Shown here: one piece after another, positions 13,501 to 25,789 of the stretch
Layout: every line of letters begins with the position of its first letter
Position numbering within the stretch: position 1 is the first letter of the stretch
Source: Dromaius novaehollandiae
Lineage: Eukaryota; Chordata; Aves; Casuariiformes; Dromaiidae
Direction of reading: 5' to 3'
Assembly (NCBI RefSeq): GCF_036370855.1
Contig: NC_088099.1
Location: forward strand, 19,683,501-19,747,500
DNA: 64,000 bases
Position numbers and translations under genes: made by a program
The notes under the pieces: model-generated
What the model was told of the DNA's origin: nothing
The model's database searches: none
The model's input: the letters and a program-made list of their open reading frames with translations, nothing else

Positions 13501-15270
13501 ACAGGTGACTCCATCGCCTCTCCCGTGGGCACCCCTATGGCTCTCCTCACCGCAGGGCTGTAATTTGCAGGGTTGTTGAAATCACTTTTGAAACTTTAGG
13601 AAATTTGGAGGTTCAATCAGATCTTTCTCTCTTTTGGTTTCTAATAAAATACTGCCTATGAGACATGTCCTCAGATGAAGATCCAGCTTACTGGGTTACA
13701 TGAATATAAGTATGCTCAAAGTAGGTACTAATATTTGCATGGCCTTATTACTGGGTTTTCCTAATAAGTTTTGCATGGAGATGTTGAAGTAACAAGTTCT
13801 AGTGATGTCCTAGGAAGCCAGTGTAAGTCAGAGTTTCTATGAACTGGGATTATATGCTTCTCACTGAGACCACGGGGAGTATCCCTGGGCCAAGCGTTTA
13901 GTCCCTCGCTGATTGCCACTTTCAGCTCTCTGGCTGAAATCTCTGTAGCTACTGACACTTTTTTCTGGGGCAATAGCTACTGAAAGCCATGGGGACTTTT
14001 CTTTTGGCTTCAGCTAAAGTGAATGCACTATTAGATCAGAATAATGTATATGGTACCTGCAGCTAAAATGATTGCTGACTTTGTTACTAAGAGGATACTT
14101 CATTGTTTCAAATATGAACAATTTCACACACTCTGGAAAAGAACAGAAGACTAGAGACAATGTGAGACAGGAAAAAAGAAAAGAAAGGAACAGAGGCAAT
14201 CGGGAAGAGTAAAACTGTAGGGAAACACGTCATAACCAAAGACAGACCGTTCCTTGCTATTTAGTTTACTAGCATAAGATGCTATTTTCTTTTGCTTAGA
14301 CTTTTGAGATGCAAGCATTTTGAAATGTAGGCTTTTACATGTTAGGCTGAAAGTGTTCATGGGGAGAGTCTACTTCAGGCTGCATTACTCTAAAAGTATC
14401 AGCCAGATCCAGAGGAGGAAATTATCTATGATCATGTAATTCAATGCTGTATTACAAACAGCATATATGGGGGAACTGAACTAAGGTTATGTGGGAAGCT
14501 ATGATTTGGATATTTCCTAGCAGATGAATGTTGGACCTTGTGAGCGTAACATTGCCAAGGTTTTCACATGTAATACTAATGTGGAGGTTCAGGAGCTTCA
14601 GTCACAAACTTGACAAGCATCTCCAGTGACCACATCTCTTGTTGTGTTTCTGCTTTATTAAACATTGTAAGCAAGAGGGAGATGGAAAGAGTGAATGAGA
14701 ATCGTAATTGCTTTGAGAAGAACGGTGTTTTGTTCGTGTTTAAATTTACACGGAGCCACTTATCGGGGTATCTGACTTTTAGCCCATGTAAGATAATAAT
14801 GAAAGGTTAAGAGGGAATGTCATGGATAATTATTTCAAAGTTAATAATTATCTAATTAATTTCCAGTTTGCATTTTGCGATAAGTCTGTCTTTCTCCCAT
14901 TGAATTCCATGGTAGTTTAGCAGTTCACTTAAAATGAGGAAGATTCCAGATCTATCATGTAAAGTGAAATCCAGCACTTAAATAATCCCTTTTATTCTGA
15001 AATTACAGAGCCTTCTCCAAAGATGCATAATACTGTTATTCTCGTTATATAGACATAGACACTGAGGTTACACAGAGTCACCCAGATGGTCAGGTGCTGG
15101 GGAAAAAAAGGTTACATACGCTGCTTGAATAAATAAGTTTCAAAGAAGCTGGAGATTTTATTTCCAATGGATAACTTATCATCTTTATTATTTACAAAAG
15201 AAGTTCAGCTTCCCTTGCAATCAGCTTTTAAATGCAATTTGGAAACTGTTCTGAAGTAAAATACTATCTT
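7590..15270. other. Intergenic, no gene seen
   Basis: AT-rich with only short open frames. A (TAAAA)4 simple repeat lies at about 11376-11396. Two short patches keep more CpG than their surroundings, near 10970-11110 and 13440-13560, and could be remnants of mobile DNA. I could not match them to a family. Confidence 0.5.
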
Positions 15271-15364
15271 ATCTATTAATTGTTAAGATATCTGTTATCA
15301 TCTTCCCTAAATATCAAAATTAGCTCCAGGGCTCTCAGCAGTGTAGGTAAAGTTAATCACTGCA

Positions 15365-15560
15365 GGGTGCCAGGCAGCTGCAGCACCGTGGAAGGGGGAG
15401 CAGGAGAAGGGGGAAGGGGCAGGGTGCAGGGGCTGGCAACGCGGGGAGGGACGGGCCAAGCCCCCGCACCAGCCTGGCCCCCAGGCTGCTCCCCCTCGGC
15501 GGCAGCAGCAGCGAGGTTCCCCAGGTCTTGCGTAGGCCAAACTTCGGGGTGGCCCTATCG
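15365..15560. other. Short GC-rich block
   Basis: About 200 bases of G- and C-runs with some CpG lie in AT-rich intergenic DNA. Open frames of 152 codons (plus) and 156 codons (minus) overlap across it on opposite strands, so they are probably compositional. No splice-compatible continuation or protein motif was seen. Confidence 0.45.
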
Positions 15561-17884
15561 GTTCTGCTGCCTGGACAGTCACCACAGGCAGCACGTGGCC
15601 TTTCCTGCAGCCATCCTCAAAGTCAGCAGTGTCCTTTTTAGGTCTGCAAAAGACTTGGGAAATCAGGCACAAATCTTCCCAGTTTTCTCTAAGAGCACCT
15701 GGCAAACACAGGGAGTACATCATAGCTGCACCTTCTGACACAGTGTCCGCGACTCTTTTTACCCTAAGGGCATCCACACCCTCAGTCTGGGGTTAGACAT
15801 CTTCCCAGGCTCCCAGCATGCTCCGATTCCCCTTGGACATACTGCGGAAAGCAATGACAATGTTGCTCTTTGCATCGTTATTCCGGGTCCGAGGATGAAC
15901 ACGGGTTGGACTTCTTGTGGCATAAAATCACATACATGGGCTCCTTCCGAGAGCAAGATGCAGATTTCCAGTAGTTACCAAGGGTAGATGGCTGATTTTG
16001 CCTCACAGCAATGAGTTACTTCCCCTTTGTCCAGTAACTCAAATGGTTTCAGTAGGAAGTCATGTGTTAAAAAAAACAGCAAATAGACAATGGTTTTCTC
16101 TTTTTTAATAATCAAATTAACCAGCATTCCCCAAAACACTCTTCTCATTTAAGTGTCAGTCACAAGACAGAAACTGCTCATGAGTCATCATTGCATGTAG
16201 GAAACTGCCTTGGCTTTGCAGATACCAGAACGAAGCTGATTTTTTTTTTTGTTATCATAGAAGAAAAAGTTTTACTTCCTTCAGCCTGCCTACCAAAGTC
16301 CATCTGAAGCAGAGCGGTAGATACAGCAGTTTCTCAGAGGCAGCTGAAAACACTGACGTGAACTACTCATACGCCCATAGGCCTCTGCCCCTGCTCCAAA
16401 GCCAGTCTCCAAGACAAGGCTGGGGCACAGATGGAGCTGCAGGGGACCACAAGCTCTCCCTTGTGCTGTCTGACACGTTCTCTAAGCCCAGACGCGGAGA
16501 GAAGTTTAGTGCATCCGAGTTCAGAGGAGGCAGCTAAGGACAGCAGGTTGTAAAGGAGAGTGTTGCAGGAGAGGATCGTTTATATTCCAGTTGCTACTGT
16601 TCTCTTAGCAAGTCTCTCTTCAAAACGTGGCTTCTGCCTATCTGTTTAGCAAATGCCAGATAGTAAATGCTTTTGTAAAGTGCACATCAACCTTTCTGGC
16701 TTCAGAATATACCAGTCACAGACTGATCTGCTTGGAAGAGCTTGGGCAGCAGCAGCCACTACAGAAAAGGAGCTCACAATATGCCTGGGAAGCCTTTCTC
16801 CCTAAGTGCCTTTATCTTTTTTTCAGTATGAAACACACTTCCTAATCACACATCATGTTCCTAAGTGAATTAATTGAGATGACAAGTTAGTGCACTGAGT
16901 ATAATTTCCCCTGTCTTGCCTAAATGTAGTTTTCACTTGGTAGTTCTGGACACCTCTCACCGATTTCATGTTTCACTGATACTTTGCAGTTAAGGTTCCT
17001 GGGTTAGAACATGGGTTAGAGCCAAGTTTATAGGCCAAACTGAGGTCACGTCTTTCTCTGTAATAAACAGCCTTCCAACATGACTGCCTAATTTCTTCCT
17101 AGATTAAAAAAAAAAAAAGCTTCTTTTTATGGCTACCTTTTGTTTCCTGCTTTGTATCCAATTATCAGTCTAATGAGCCAACTTTCCACTTACTCCATTA
17201 CTCTGCATCACGGACATTGTACTCTGATCTGAAATTTTTCCAAATGCTCTAAAAAGCTATTGCACTCCCTTTGTACACCATAACATTAATATTTTCAAAC
17301 AATTCCACTATATGAATGAGTTATGACCTTCCTTCCTAACATTACAAATACTTTCCTGTCTTCTGCCCCTGGCTCTGGGTTGGTTTTCCATCACTTGTTT
17401 ATTCCTCTCTTTAGTTAAGAATATGCTGAAAGAATTTCTTAACTACTTCAGTTACGACATAGCTCTGATTTCGCAGAGTGTTTCTGTTCTCCAACCTTTA
17501 AGGTTTGAATATCTGTTGGCAAGTAGCAAGCACTGTTCTTGCATTTGAAATTACAGCTGAGATCCACCCAGTGTCATTTTATATTATAATAAAAATGCAG
17601 CAAGATTGCTTTGATTAAAACTAAGGAATAAAATGCAGTTTTCACTATAAATCAAGAGGAATACTCTAACCAGAATCAGAGATAAGCCCCATTTCAATCC
17701 TGTTCCTTAGAACTGACATTTCAGGGACAGCTAAATTTCCAACCATTTTGTGTTTGAATTCTTCATAAAAAACAAAACCAAAAGCAGCAACAACTCAAAA
17801 TGGATGCAACCAATTTATGCTTGCAGTCTGACTTTAAAAAAAAAAAAAAACAAAGAAAACAAAGTTACTTTCATTTGGGTGTTT

Positions 17885-18010
17885 GGGAGAGCAATGATGT
17901 CGAGTGCCTGCTGGCCTCGCGGCAGGCGTGCAGCTCGCCGGCGGGCTGGCTGGCCGGCCTGGCCCCCGCGGGCCCAGGCGAGTAGCGCTGCCGGCGGGGA
18001 AGTCGCTGTC
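17885..18010. other. Isolated CpG-dense block
   Basis: A 120-base block rich in CpG (for example CTCGCCGGCGGGC near 17935) sits abruptly inside AT-rich sequence, just after an A-rich stretch near 17836-17850. It is too short for an ordinary promoter island. It could be a small unmethylated regulatory element or a recent insertion. No coding assignment is supported. Confidence 0.45.
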
Positions 18011-18166
18011 AAGCAGCAGCGAGAGCACAGTACCAAATGCAAAGGGTGCCTTGGGGATTGTATGGTTCAAGTTATTTCATTTAGGGAAATGAGAACAAAG
18101 CGGTAAAGGGTATCCAGAGGCACTTTTGGCAAGAGGCTGGTTGGAGAAGCATTGCTCATACAGTTC

Positions 18167-18253
18167 AGAAGGGAGCAGAGAAAGGGAGAGGAGGAATAGT
18201 GCAGAAAAATGTGTGAAAGAAAAGGAAAAAGAAAAGGGGGAAAGAAGACAAAA
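18167..18253 (+). repeat. Purine-rich tract
   Basis: The plus strand is almost entirely A and G for roughly 85 bases, with scattered interruptions (for example GGAAAAAGAAAAGGGGGAAA). It contains no perfect mirror repeat that I can see. Confidence 0.6.
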
Positions 18254-18544
18254 GCATGTGAAGAAACAGGCGGTTTCTCTTGCTTTTTGTTAAGTGGTGC
18301 AAGGTTTATAGTCCATAAGAAAACTGTCTCATCCAGGTCAAAATCAACATAGATATTCCCCAGTAAATCAGTGCAAGTCTTCATAGTTTGTCTTATCTAA
18401 GCAAAGACATCCGTGTCTGACAAGTTGCATAAAAATCAATAGATGCTAACAAGTATTCACATAAAACGTCAATCAGATAAAGAACTCAGCCACTTCCTAA
18501 TTTTGAACCAAAAGACTGGTGAACCGGGAAGCTAATTCTGAGAT

Positions 18545-19510
18545 GTGCTGTCCTGGGGGGCTCCGTTAGCCCCAGGAGCCAGGGAGCATCCCGCCGCGGG
18601 GCAGAGCAGTGCCTTCGCCCTGGCGCAGGAGAGCAGGCAGGGGAACCTCCCTCTCATGGGCAACTTTTCTTTGGGCTTCTTTCAGCCTGCTGAGACACTC
18701 CAGATGGGACACACACTGCCCAAGCGTGCACAGCAATTGTTCGGTGGCCAAAACCGGGAGCAAACAGCCAGGACTAACCTGCTGCCAGGGTAATGTTAAC
18801 ATGCTTGCAGCTGCCCCCTTTGCCGTACACATCGAGTGTGTGTGGCTGTGGCTGTGGCTGCAGGGCAAAGCATCCAGCGCTGCTGCTCTTTGGCATGGGC
18901 TCACCCTGCACCTTGCTGAGATGCCATCTTCTCATTTGCTTTTTCCTTAAGGTTTTATGGATTCCATGCAAGTATTTTGCCTCTAATCCCTGAGAGGCTA
19001 ACTCTCGGCACCGCCGCAGTTGCAGTTCTGCCTGTGGTTTTGCTTTTCTTATCTCGTGGGGCCTCGGGTTGTGTACTCTGACAGCACAGCAACAGCTTGC
19101 CCAGTGAAAGCGGAGCAAGGTCGCCCAGCGGTGCTGCACAGAGCTGGCCCTGGCTTGCAGGGACCAGCAGCAGAGAGGCAGCGAGGTGGGATCCTCCGCA
19201 GGCAGCGAGACCAGCTCTGAGGTCTCGCCCCAGGCGCGATGGGGTCTGCTCCCTGTGCACGCCAAGGGCGGCCTCACGGCAGACTCCCAGGGCACGCAGG
19301 CGCACAACGCCCGGCCCCGGCTGCCTCGGGGACCGTGGGGGGAGAAGGGGCTCGCGTGCAGAGGGGCTGCACTGACAGGAGCGGCAGGGAGCCTGGCAAG
19401 GCTGCATATCCGAGCCACACAAATGACAGCATCTACCAGCGAGGCTTCTCGTAGCTTTTGCAGTTGCTGTTTCAACCTCCGTCTCTGCACGCTGCATTGC
19501 TGGGCCTAAC
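18545..19510. other. Extended GC-rich region, coding doubtful
   Basis: About 1 kb of elevated GC with moderate CpG. The longest open frame outside THNSL1 by this measure is on the minus strand (18774-19490, 238 codons). A second minus frame of 219 codons (18955-19614) and several plus frames overlap it. The translations are rich in Arg, Ala, Ser, Pro and Leu and have no domain-like pattern. I read it as GC-rich DNA with few stops, perhaps a promoter or exon of a non-coding RNA, not a protein gene. Confidence 0.4.
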
Positions 19511-19649
19511 TGCCCTGTCTGGGGAGGTTGTGTCTCCCCTCTGTAGCCACCCGACGCACACTGCAGAACAAGGACAGAGCTGGCCGTTTTAAAGTCATGG
19601 CGCTGTTTAAACAAACTGTTTAAGGGATCAGAATTTCAGCCTTGAGCTT

Positions 19650-21325
19650 TACTTCACAAACATGCGGTGGAATTGTGTCCAGCTTCCGACTGCTCCCTGG
19701 GAATGATTTTTCCCTCTTCCTATTTTTTGCTGCTGTTTGTTCCCCCTTTTTGCTTTGTACATGTTGAAGTCTGATTTGCATCATTCACTTACACAGGGAG
19801 GAGGAAGGCAGAAAAAGAGGAAAACAGGCCATAATCGATTTGAACCAAAAAATGCAGAAATTACCACTTCCAGGTTTTCTGAGGAAGTTACCAGCTTATC
19901 AATTATCAGCACACTCATGCATATATGCCTCTTTTGCTCTTAAGTGGAGCTAAGATAACATAAAGTCTTCTGCTTTTCCTTTCCTTATAAAATCATTGCA
20001 TATATATATATACTTTTCCTTCTCTTCAGAAGTGATGACAAATTGTAGAGTCCCGCAGCCCAATAGCCACCAGAAGTGGAATTAATAACAATTATTTCTT
20101 AGAACATAAGTAAGGACATTTCAAAGGATTCCTCATTCCAGGAGGCAAATAAAACTCCTGATTTGCAGTCCAAGCATGCAGCCTGAAAGGAACTTAATTA
20201 CATTAACCACAAAGTTCCTATTACAAGATATGTTTTTAAAAAAGCTTTATGATTCTGGTATATTGCATTGTAATATAGCATTAAATTTACTCTACAAAGA
20301 CTGATTTTAAACTCTTCTGTGGGAAAGGAGTAGAGAATTAAAAATAGTTATGCTAAAATGATTTTATGAAAATAAGTGATGGTGAAGAATGTGAGTGCAT
20401 CACACAGACATCTCCTTTGCAAACCAAGAACTTACCAAGGTGGTCTCAATGACATTCCAACCACTGCTGTTATGCCACTTATTTCTTCATGGTATTTGTC
20501 TCTCTGTTAACCCTGTAAAAGCAACAGCTCTGCAAGCTGCATCACTGACAACATTTAATGCAGCTGTCAGAAGAAAAAGGGAGGAAAAGGAAACACATGC
20601 ATATGGTGGGGAATTTAGGAACACTGGACTACATAATAAAATTGCTTTCATAAAGTGATCAAACACCATCATAAATTAAGGTGACAGGAAACTCATCAAT
20701 AGAAAGTTATTGGACATTGGAAGTTAAAGATCCCAATTTCTGTGTTCTTGGTCCTTACCTATATAGCCACAATAGCCAAAAGGCACAATAGCCTGCCAGC
20801 TTCTCAACACGTTTGTTATAATTTGATTCATGAAGTAGATCATACAGTTAGTAGTAGGAGCAAAATCTCAATCACCACTAAGGAGGATGTTACTTCCACT
20901 GCCTCTGAACTGACTGAAAACGATCAGTGTCCAAGGGCCACTGTGGGAGGCTGAAGGAGACCGACTCTTCACCTTGTATGCTTGGAACAGCAAGCTAAGT
21001 GCTCACAGCAGGCAAATTTTATTTTGGACAGATTTAAAAAAATGTACTTTATATTTCTTCATTTCCACTGTCAGCTGTCAGCTGTGCCTTGCGGAAATGA
21101 ATAATAATTTTTGATGCTGGGCACTACAGAGATCTTAGTAGTTTGTAAAGTAGTTTTAATCTAACTTTTATAGTGGGTCTACACACTGTAGGAAATTTCC
21201 TGCTGCACTCAAGATCTCTGGCCCAGCTGTGTTACTCAGGATTTTGGAAAGAGCATGACCATATATCAGGTCTCACTTATACTTTAGTAAAGCAATCCCA
21301 GTGTCAGGTAGAAGAAAGGTTAGGA
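19650..21325. other. Intergenic, no gene seen
   Basis: AT-rich with short unsupported frames only. A short (TA)n run lies near 20000-20013. Confidence 0.6.
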
Positions 21326-21330
21326 AAGTA

Positions 21331-21840
21331 ATGAAGCCTCAAGCACCACGTGGAGTGGGGCTGCAAAGGGCATGCCGAAGGACATGCGGGGCGACAGCAA
21401 GGTTGCTCCCAGGGCAATTTTGGCCTCGGGGCCTTGAATGGCGTTGGTGGGTTCAGTTTCTGGCCACACCTTAGGTTAGAGTTAGGGTTTGGACTCAGCT
21501 GGTGCGTGACCCTAGCACTAATCTCCAGTGAGGCCTGAACCTAGACCCACCAGGCCCATTCCAGGCCAGAGGTGGAAGTGCCCTGGGAGCAACCTTGCTG
21601 TAGTCCCGCTTGCCGTTTGCAGCCCCACTCCTCATGCAGCTTGAGGCTTTATCCTTCTCCTCACCCTAACCCTAGTCCTAACCCTAGTCCCAATCCCCCA
21701 TGGGCCCTGAACCTGATCCCACCAAGCCCAGTTACACCCTACCTGAGGTTAGGGCTATGGTTAGGGTTAGGTTTAGAAGAGCAATAAAGCCTCGAGCAGC
21801 ACATGGGCAAAGGACATGTCAAAGGACTCATGGAGCCTTT
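21331..21840. repeat. Telomere-like inverted satellite block
   Basis: Three copies of one unit are present. Copy 1 (about 21331-21470, plus) starts AAGCCTCAAGC and contains AGCAAGGTTGCTCCCAGGGC. Copy 2 (about 21538-21652) is the reverse complement and contains GCCCTGGGAGCAACCTTGCT and GCTTGAGGCTTTAT. Copy 3 (about 21781-21840, plus) starts ATAAAGCCTCGAGCAGCACA and is shorter. Telomere-type hexamers lie between and beside them: TTAGGTTAGAGTTAGGG near 21471-21487, CCCTAACCCTAG variants near 21664-21688, and GGTTAGGGTTAGG near 21759-21771. Copies 1 and 2 form imperfect arms of well over 100 bases around a loop of roughly 70-80 bases. It resembles a small telomere-associated or interstitial telomeric repeat. 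Confidence 0.8.
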
Positions 21841-22948
21841 GAGATGCTTTTGAGATGGAGGTGACCTATATTTACATCTATCTCTTTTTGTAATAGTATA
21901 ACTGAATAAGAATGTAAAAGCTTTACCATCAGTGACTAAGGAGCGCAAGGATTAGAGGTGGTGGCAGTTTGGTAAGACTTGGTGCTGCACACTTCCTGGA
22001 ATCCTGATTCAAAAGCTAATTGTGAAAGTCTAAATAAGGAACTTTTTTTTTTTTATGGAGAAAGGTTAGGGTTGTCCATTTTCAGTAATCATTAGTACTA
22101 CCTTATTAGCCTCCAATAAAAATTCAGCAAACAACATGTTATTTTGATCACAGATAAAGTACAATATTATGAATGCTTACAAAGCAGAGTTTGGAAGTAT
22201 AGTGAATATTTAATATCTGATAATTTTCCAAAATACATATCTCAAGTTTTCTGAGGCCTACATTTTTTCCTTAAAATTTGCAGTGAGTGGGAGATTTTCA
22301 GGCCCGTGAATTTCACTGGTAGCCAATGCTGGATACTACAATGTGTGCCTCTGTGGTCCTTGCGATAAGAATCTACCAACACTCACCTATCACTCTGAAA
22401 CCGGTTTTTTGACTGATAATTGTTTTCAGTGTGCAGAAAATCATATTCTGTTTTGCACAGCCACCTCTGAGAGACAGTATAGGTCTAACGGCATGTTTGG
22501 AAAAGAGCATCTGCTTAATGTCGAAGTAGTACCTGCTCACTCAGCAAAGGCTGTCATTAGTGCCAGCAACGGATGCAGCCACTACTCCATCCTCTCTGCA
22601 GTGTTAAATGATAGAAATCCAAATAAGCGGGCTGGAGCCTTGGCTGGTGGGCTATATGTGGGACAGAAGGGTTAGCAGGAGATATACACAGGCATTGCAG
22701 AAGTTTTTCTAAGGCCACAAAAGTTTCTCTAGCACGAATCTATCAAGAGAAAGAAATTTAGTCTAGTATAGCCCTTTCTGTGGTATACAAGACTTGAAAG
22801 AATTCCATAACTCACACTGGATTCTGGTTTTAGCATAAATTTAAGATAATGTCTTTCTTCCAAACCAAAATGCAACTAGGACACTAACTAAAATAGAAAT
22901 GTAAGTTTATTTAGCTCAGGTCTGGTCTCACAGAGCTTTGAAGTCAGC

Positions 22949-22974
22949 AAAAAAAAAAAAAAAAAAAAAAAAAA
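22949..22974. repeat. (A)26 homopolymer
   Basis: Twenty-six A residues in a row. It could be the tail of an old retroposed copy, but no target-site duplication or source sequence is evident. Confidence 0.9.
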
Positions 22975-22979
22975 TCCTA

Positions 22980-25195
22980 GAATTTTAAGCAAGGTAAGAT
23001 CAGGACCTTAACCATGAAAAAAAAGCAAGTATAATATATACATATACCCCCATGTTTTGTAAAATCTAGTCATGGCAGTTGTGCTTTTATACTGGTTTAG
23101 TAGGTTGTGTTATGTTTGTTCTTAAGGAAAAAGAGTAAGAGGATATTTGATTTTAGCATGCAAAGATTACAACAACAACAAAGCAGCCTTTGGATTCTGT
23201 TATCAACCTAAATGACAGGTATTTGAAAATACGTTGCTTGGTCATTTTCACACTAAACTATGAAAAACCCTCCCCCTGTACTGCATGAAACAGTATTTAT
23301 ACTCCTTTTTCCTGTGAGTACTGTTATATGCTCTTCCCTATCCCAAAAGTCACCACAAGCCCCAAATGCTGCATCACATTCGAAACCCAAAACACAAGAG
23401 TTTTAGCAATGTTTGTGCTCTTGATTACAATATTAAGGGATTATGATTTAATTGTTTATTTTAGATTCCTATATTACAGCAAAATTGATTCAAAATTTAC
23501 AGTTGACAGGTCTCTAGCAGCATACAATGCTGTTAATTAGCATGGTGTTCCTTTGACCTGGGACAATCACACATTTCTGCGTACTCCATATATTAGCAAA
23601 TATTGACCTATTTATCATTAAGGTTTCTTCCTTAAATGAGTTTTAGTCAAATTTACGTTAATTATGTTTTCTAAAAATGAAAACATAAAAAGCCCATATA
23701 ACATTACAAATGTTTACGATAGCCCTTCATTTAGAGCCAGCCCTTCAAAAACTGCAGAAAATGATGTCCAGCAAAATTCTGTTAGGAATGCCATCTTGTG
23801 GTTATAAGCTGCATACAACAAGGACTCTAAGTAATTTTAATTCATTTTTTACTAGTAAAATACCATCTATGCAGAAAAGAGCTATTTATGCATGGCCTTT
23901 CAGAATTGTACATTATTCTTTTATTAACCACTCCGGAGGAAAACGTCTGTGAACATGGCTTTCCCATCCTCATCTATATACAATGCTAATTAATTACGCA
24001 GGGAGCATTAGTTTCATTAGGAAGTGGGATGCATTTATTAGCATTTTAAACAGAATCAGATTGCCACATGCAGTATAACTCAGTAAAGGAGTACACTAAG
24101 TGCCTACTTTATTTAGATATAATTTAATAAATTAGTCTAAAATGTAAGAAAATATATTCATTTTTTCTCAAAATATATTTGTGGAACAGATCCCTGTGAA
24201 CACACTTTTATTTCCTCTAAGCTTTCCAGAGCATCTTTGTTGGTAGATAAAAGGACAAGTTTAATTACAAAAATGGAACTTTGGACTTTTCAATTTGTAT
24301 TATTTAGACCTTACTGTGAGTTGAAAATGAATTGAAAATGGCTGTTGAATCACAAATTGCTCATGAAAGCACAGTGAAATGACAGGTAAACAAGAATGGA
24401 AAGAAGGGGTTCAAAAGCATCTAATAAACTTTAAAAGATTTCTAATTTTTAAAAGCCTAGAAAAATGAATAATTAATAGCTACATTTAATACAGCTGACA
24501 TTTTCATAGGCATTTCCCTACTATATATGTTCTACTAATTTTCATAATGAAAGTATATATTGCACAAACCATCACAATACATACTGTATAATGAAATTCA
24601 AAACTAATGAGCCATACCCTAATAGCCATGAGTCAAGTCAGAGTGTGCATTAATAGTCCATTTGCAATTCTCCAGTGGCAGAAAGAACAAAGCTAAACAT
24701 ATCCAGTAGCCTATTCAGAGCAACTTATTCTGTATACAAATAATACTGAACTGAACTGAAAAACAGAACTGAAAGAGTTCACAATCTCTAATGCTTGGAC
24801 AGGCCTTCTTCAAATATTGTTCATATTTTTGTCAGCATTTAAATTAGCATTTCACCTAACTCCCGGGGCAGCCAAAAGGGACTGCTGTCATTATTTAGTT
24901 TGACTTCTTTCATAACATGAACCAAAAGGCTTCCCTGAATTAGTCCTCTTTCTATGAAATTGTATCTTTTTAGAAAATCATATCAATCTAATATTGCCGG
25001 ACTAGAGAAACTTTCACCATCCTGCATGTGCCTTTATCTCTACTTACAATGTGTCTAACTTCTACTTACAGTCACTGCATTGATCACTCTTCCTCCGCTA
25101 GACTGAAGAGACCTTTATTACCAAATTTTTGCTCCAGAGATGGTGCTTCTAGGCTAACCTTCCTTTCACTAAACTAAGCAAATTCTTCTTATTGA
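22980..25195. other. Intergenic AT-rich DNA, no gene seen
   Basis: Strongly AT-rich with only short frames, and no repeat family that I can name. Confidence 0.6.
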
Positions 25196-25199
25196 GGCC

Positions 25200-25770
25200 A
25201 ATATTTCATGCCAGCGCTTCTTGTTAATCTTTTCTGTTGGTCTCATGACTCTCCTCTGAGCTCTCTCCAGTTTCCCAGGATTACTGGAAATTGTGGGTCT
25301 TGCAGTTGGGCACAACATTTCTTGTGAAAGGTTATATCAAAGTGAAATACAGACAATAATATTCCTTCCTTAACAGTACTCCCATTTCTAAACATGAGGA
25401 TCTCACTGCTCCTGTTGGCCACAAGGCATGCTGGAAATTCATGTTCAACTGAGCATACACATCATCTCCAAATAGTTTTCTAAGTCCCCATTTCCCACAA
25501 CAAAGTACTGTATTTGGTAAGTATGACCTGAAACCTCTGCTCCTAAAGACACACTTCTACTTTAAGCTGCAAATGTAGTTGCTTGCAGCTCCTTGCCAAA
25601 GAATTCCTTTTATTCTGTTTAAGTGACCTGGCCCTGTCATTATTTAAGTTTTGTGTCATCTGTAAACTTGATCAGTCATTATTTTATTTTAATCATTCCC
25701 TAATGAACTGATGGTTAAGAAGCAAATCCTGTGTGAACCCACATAACAAATCTGTTCAGTTACAGCTGTC
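25200..25770. mobile_element. Degenerate CR1/L3-like LINE fragment
   Basis: The stretch keeps phrases typical of old CR1/L3-type LINE remains in vertebrate genomes: a CTCTCCAGTTTCCCAGG-like segment at about 25262-25281, a GGGCACAACATTTC-like segment about 50 bases later, and TTGTGTCATCTGTAAACTTG at about 25651-25670. Their spacing and order fit that family, but much of the intervening sequence is too diverged to follow. Orientation is not assigned. The call is from memory of the family consensus. Confidence 0.45.
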
Positions 25771-25789
25771 CTTTTGGAGTTACATTTTG

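Noticed and set aside
18774-19490. 238-codon minus-strand frame as a protein gene
   Set aside because: There is no domain-like pattern, competing frames overlap on both strands, and no splice or conservation evidence can be seen. It is kept only as a GC-rich region.
22343-22675. 110-codon plus-strand frame
   Set aside because: It opens on GTG, has no clear flanking splice sites in phase and no recognisable motif. Its length is within what chance gives over 64 kb.
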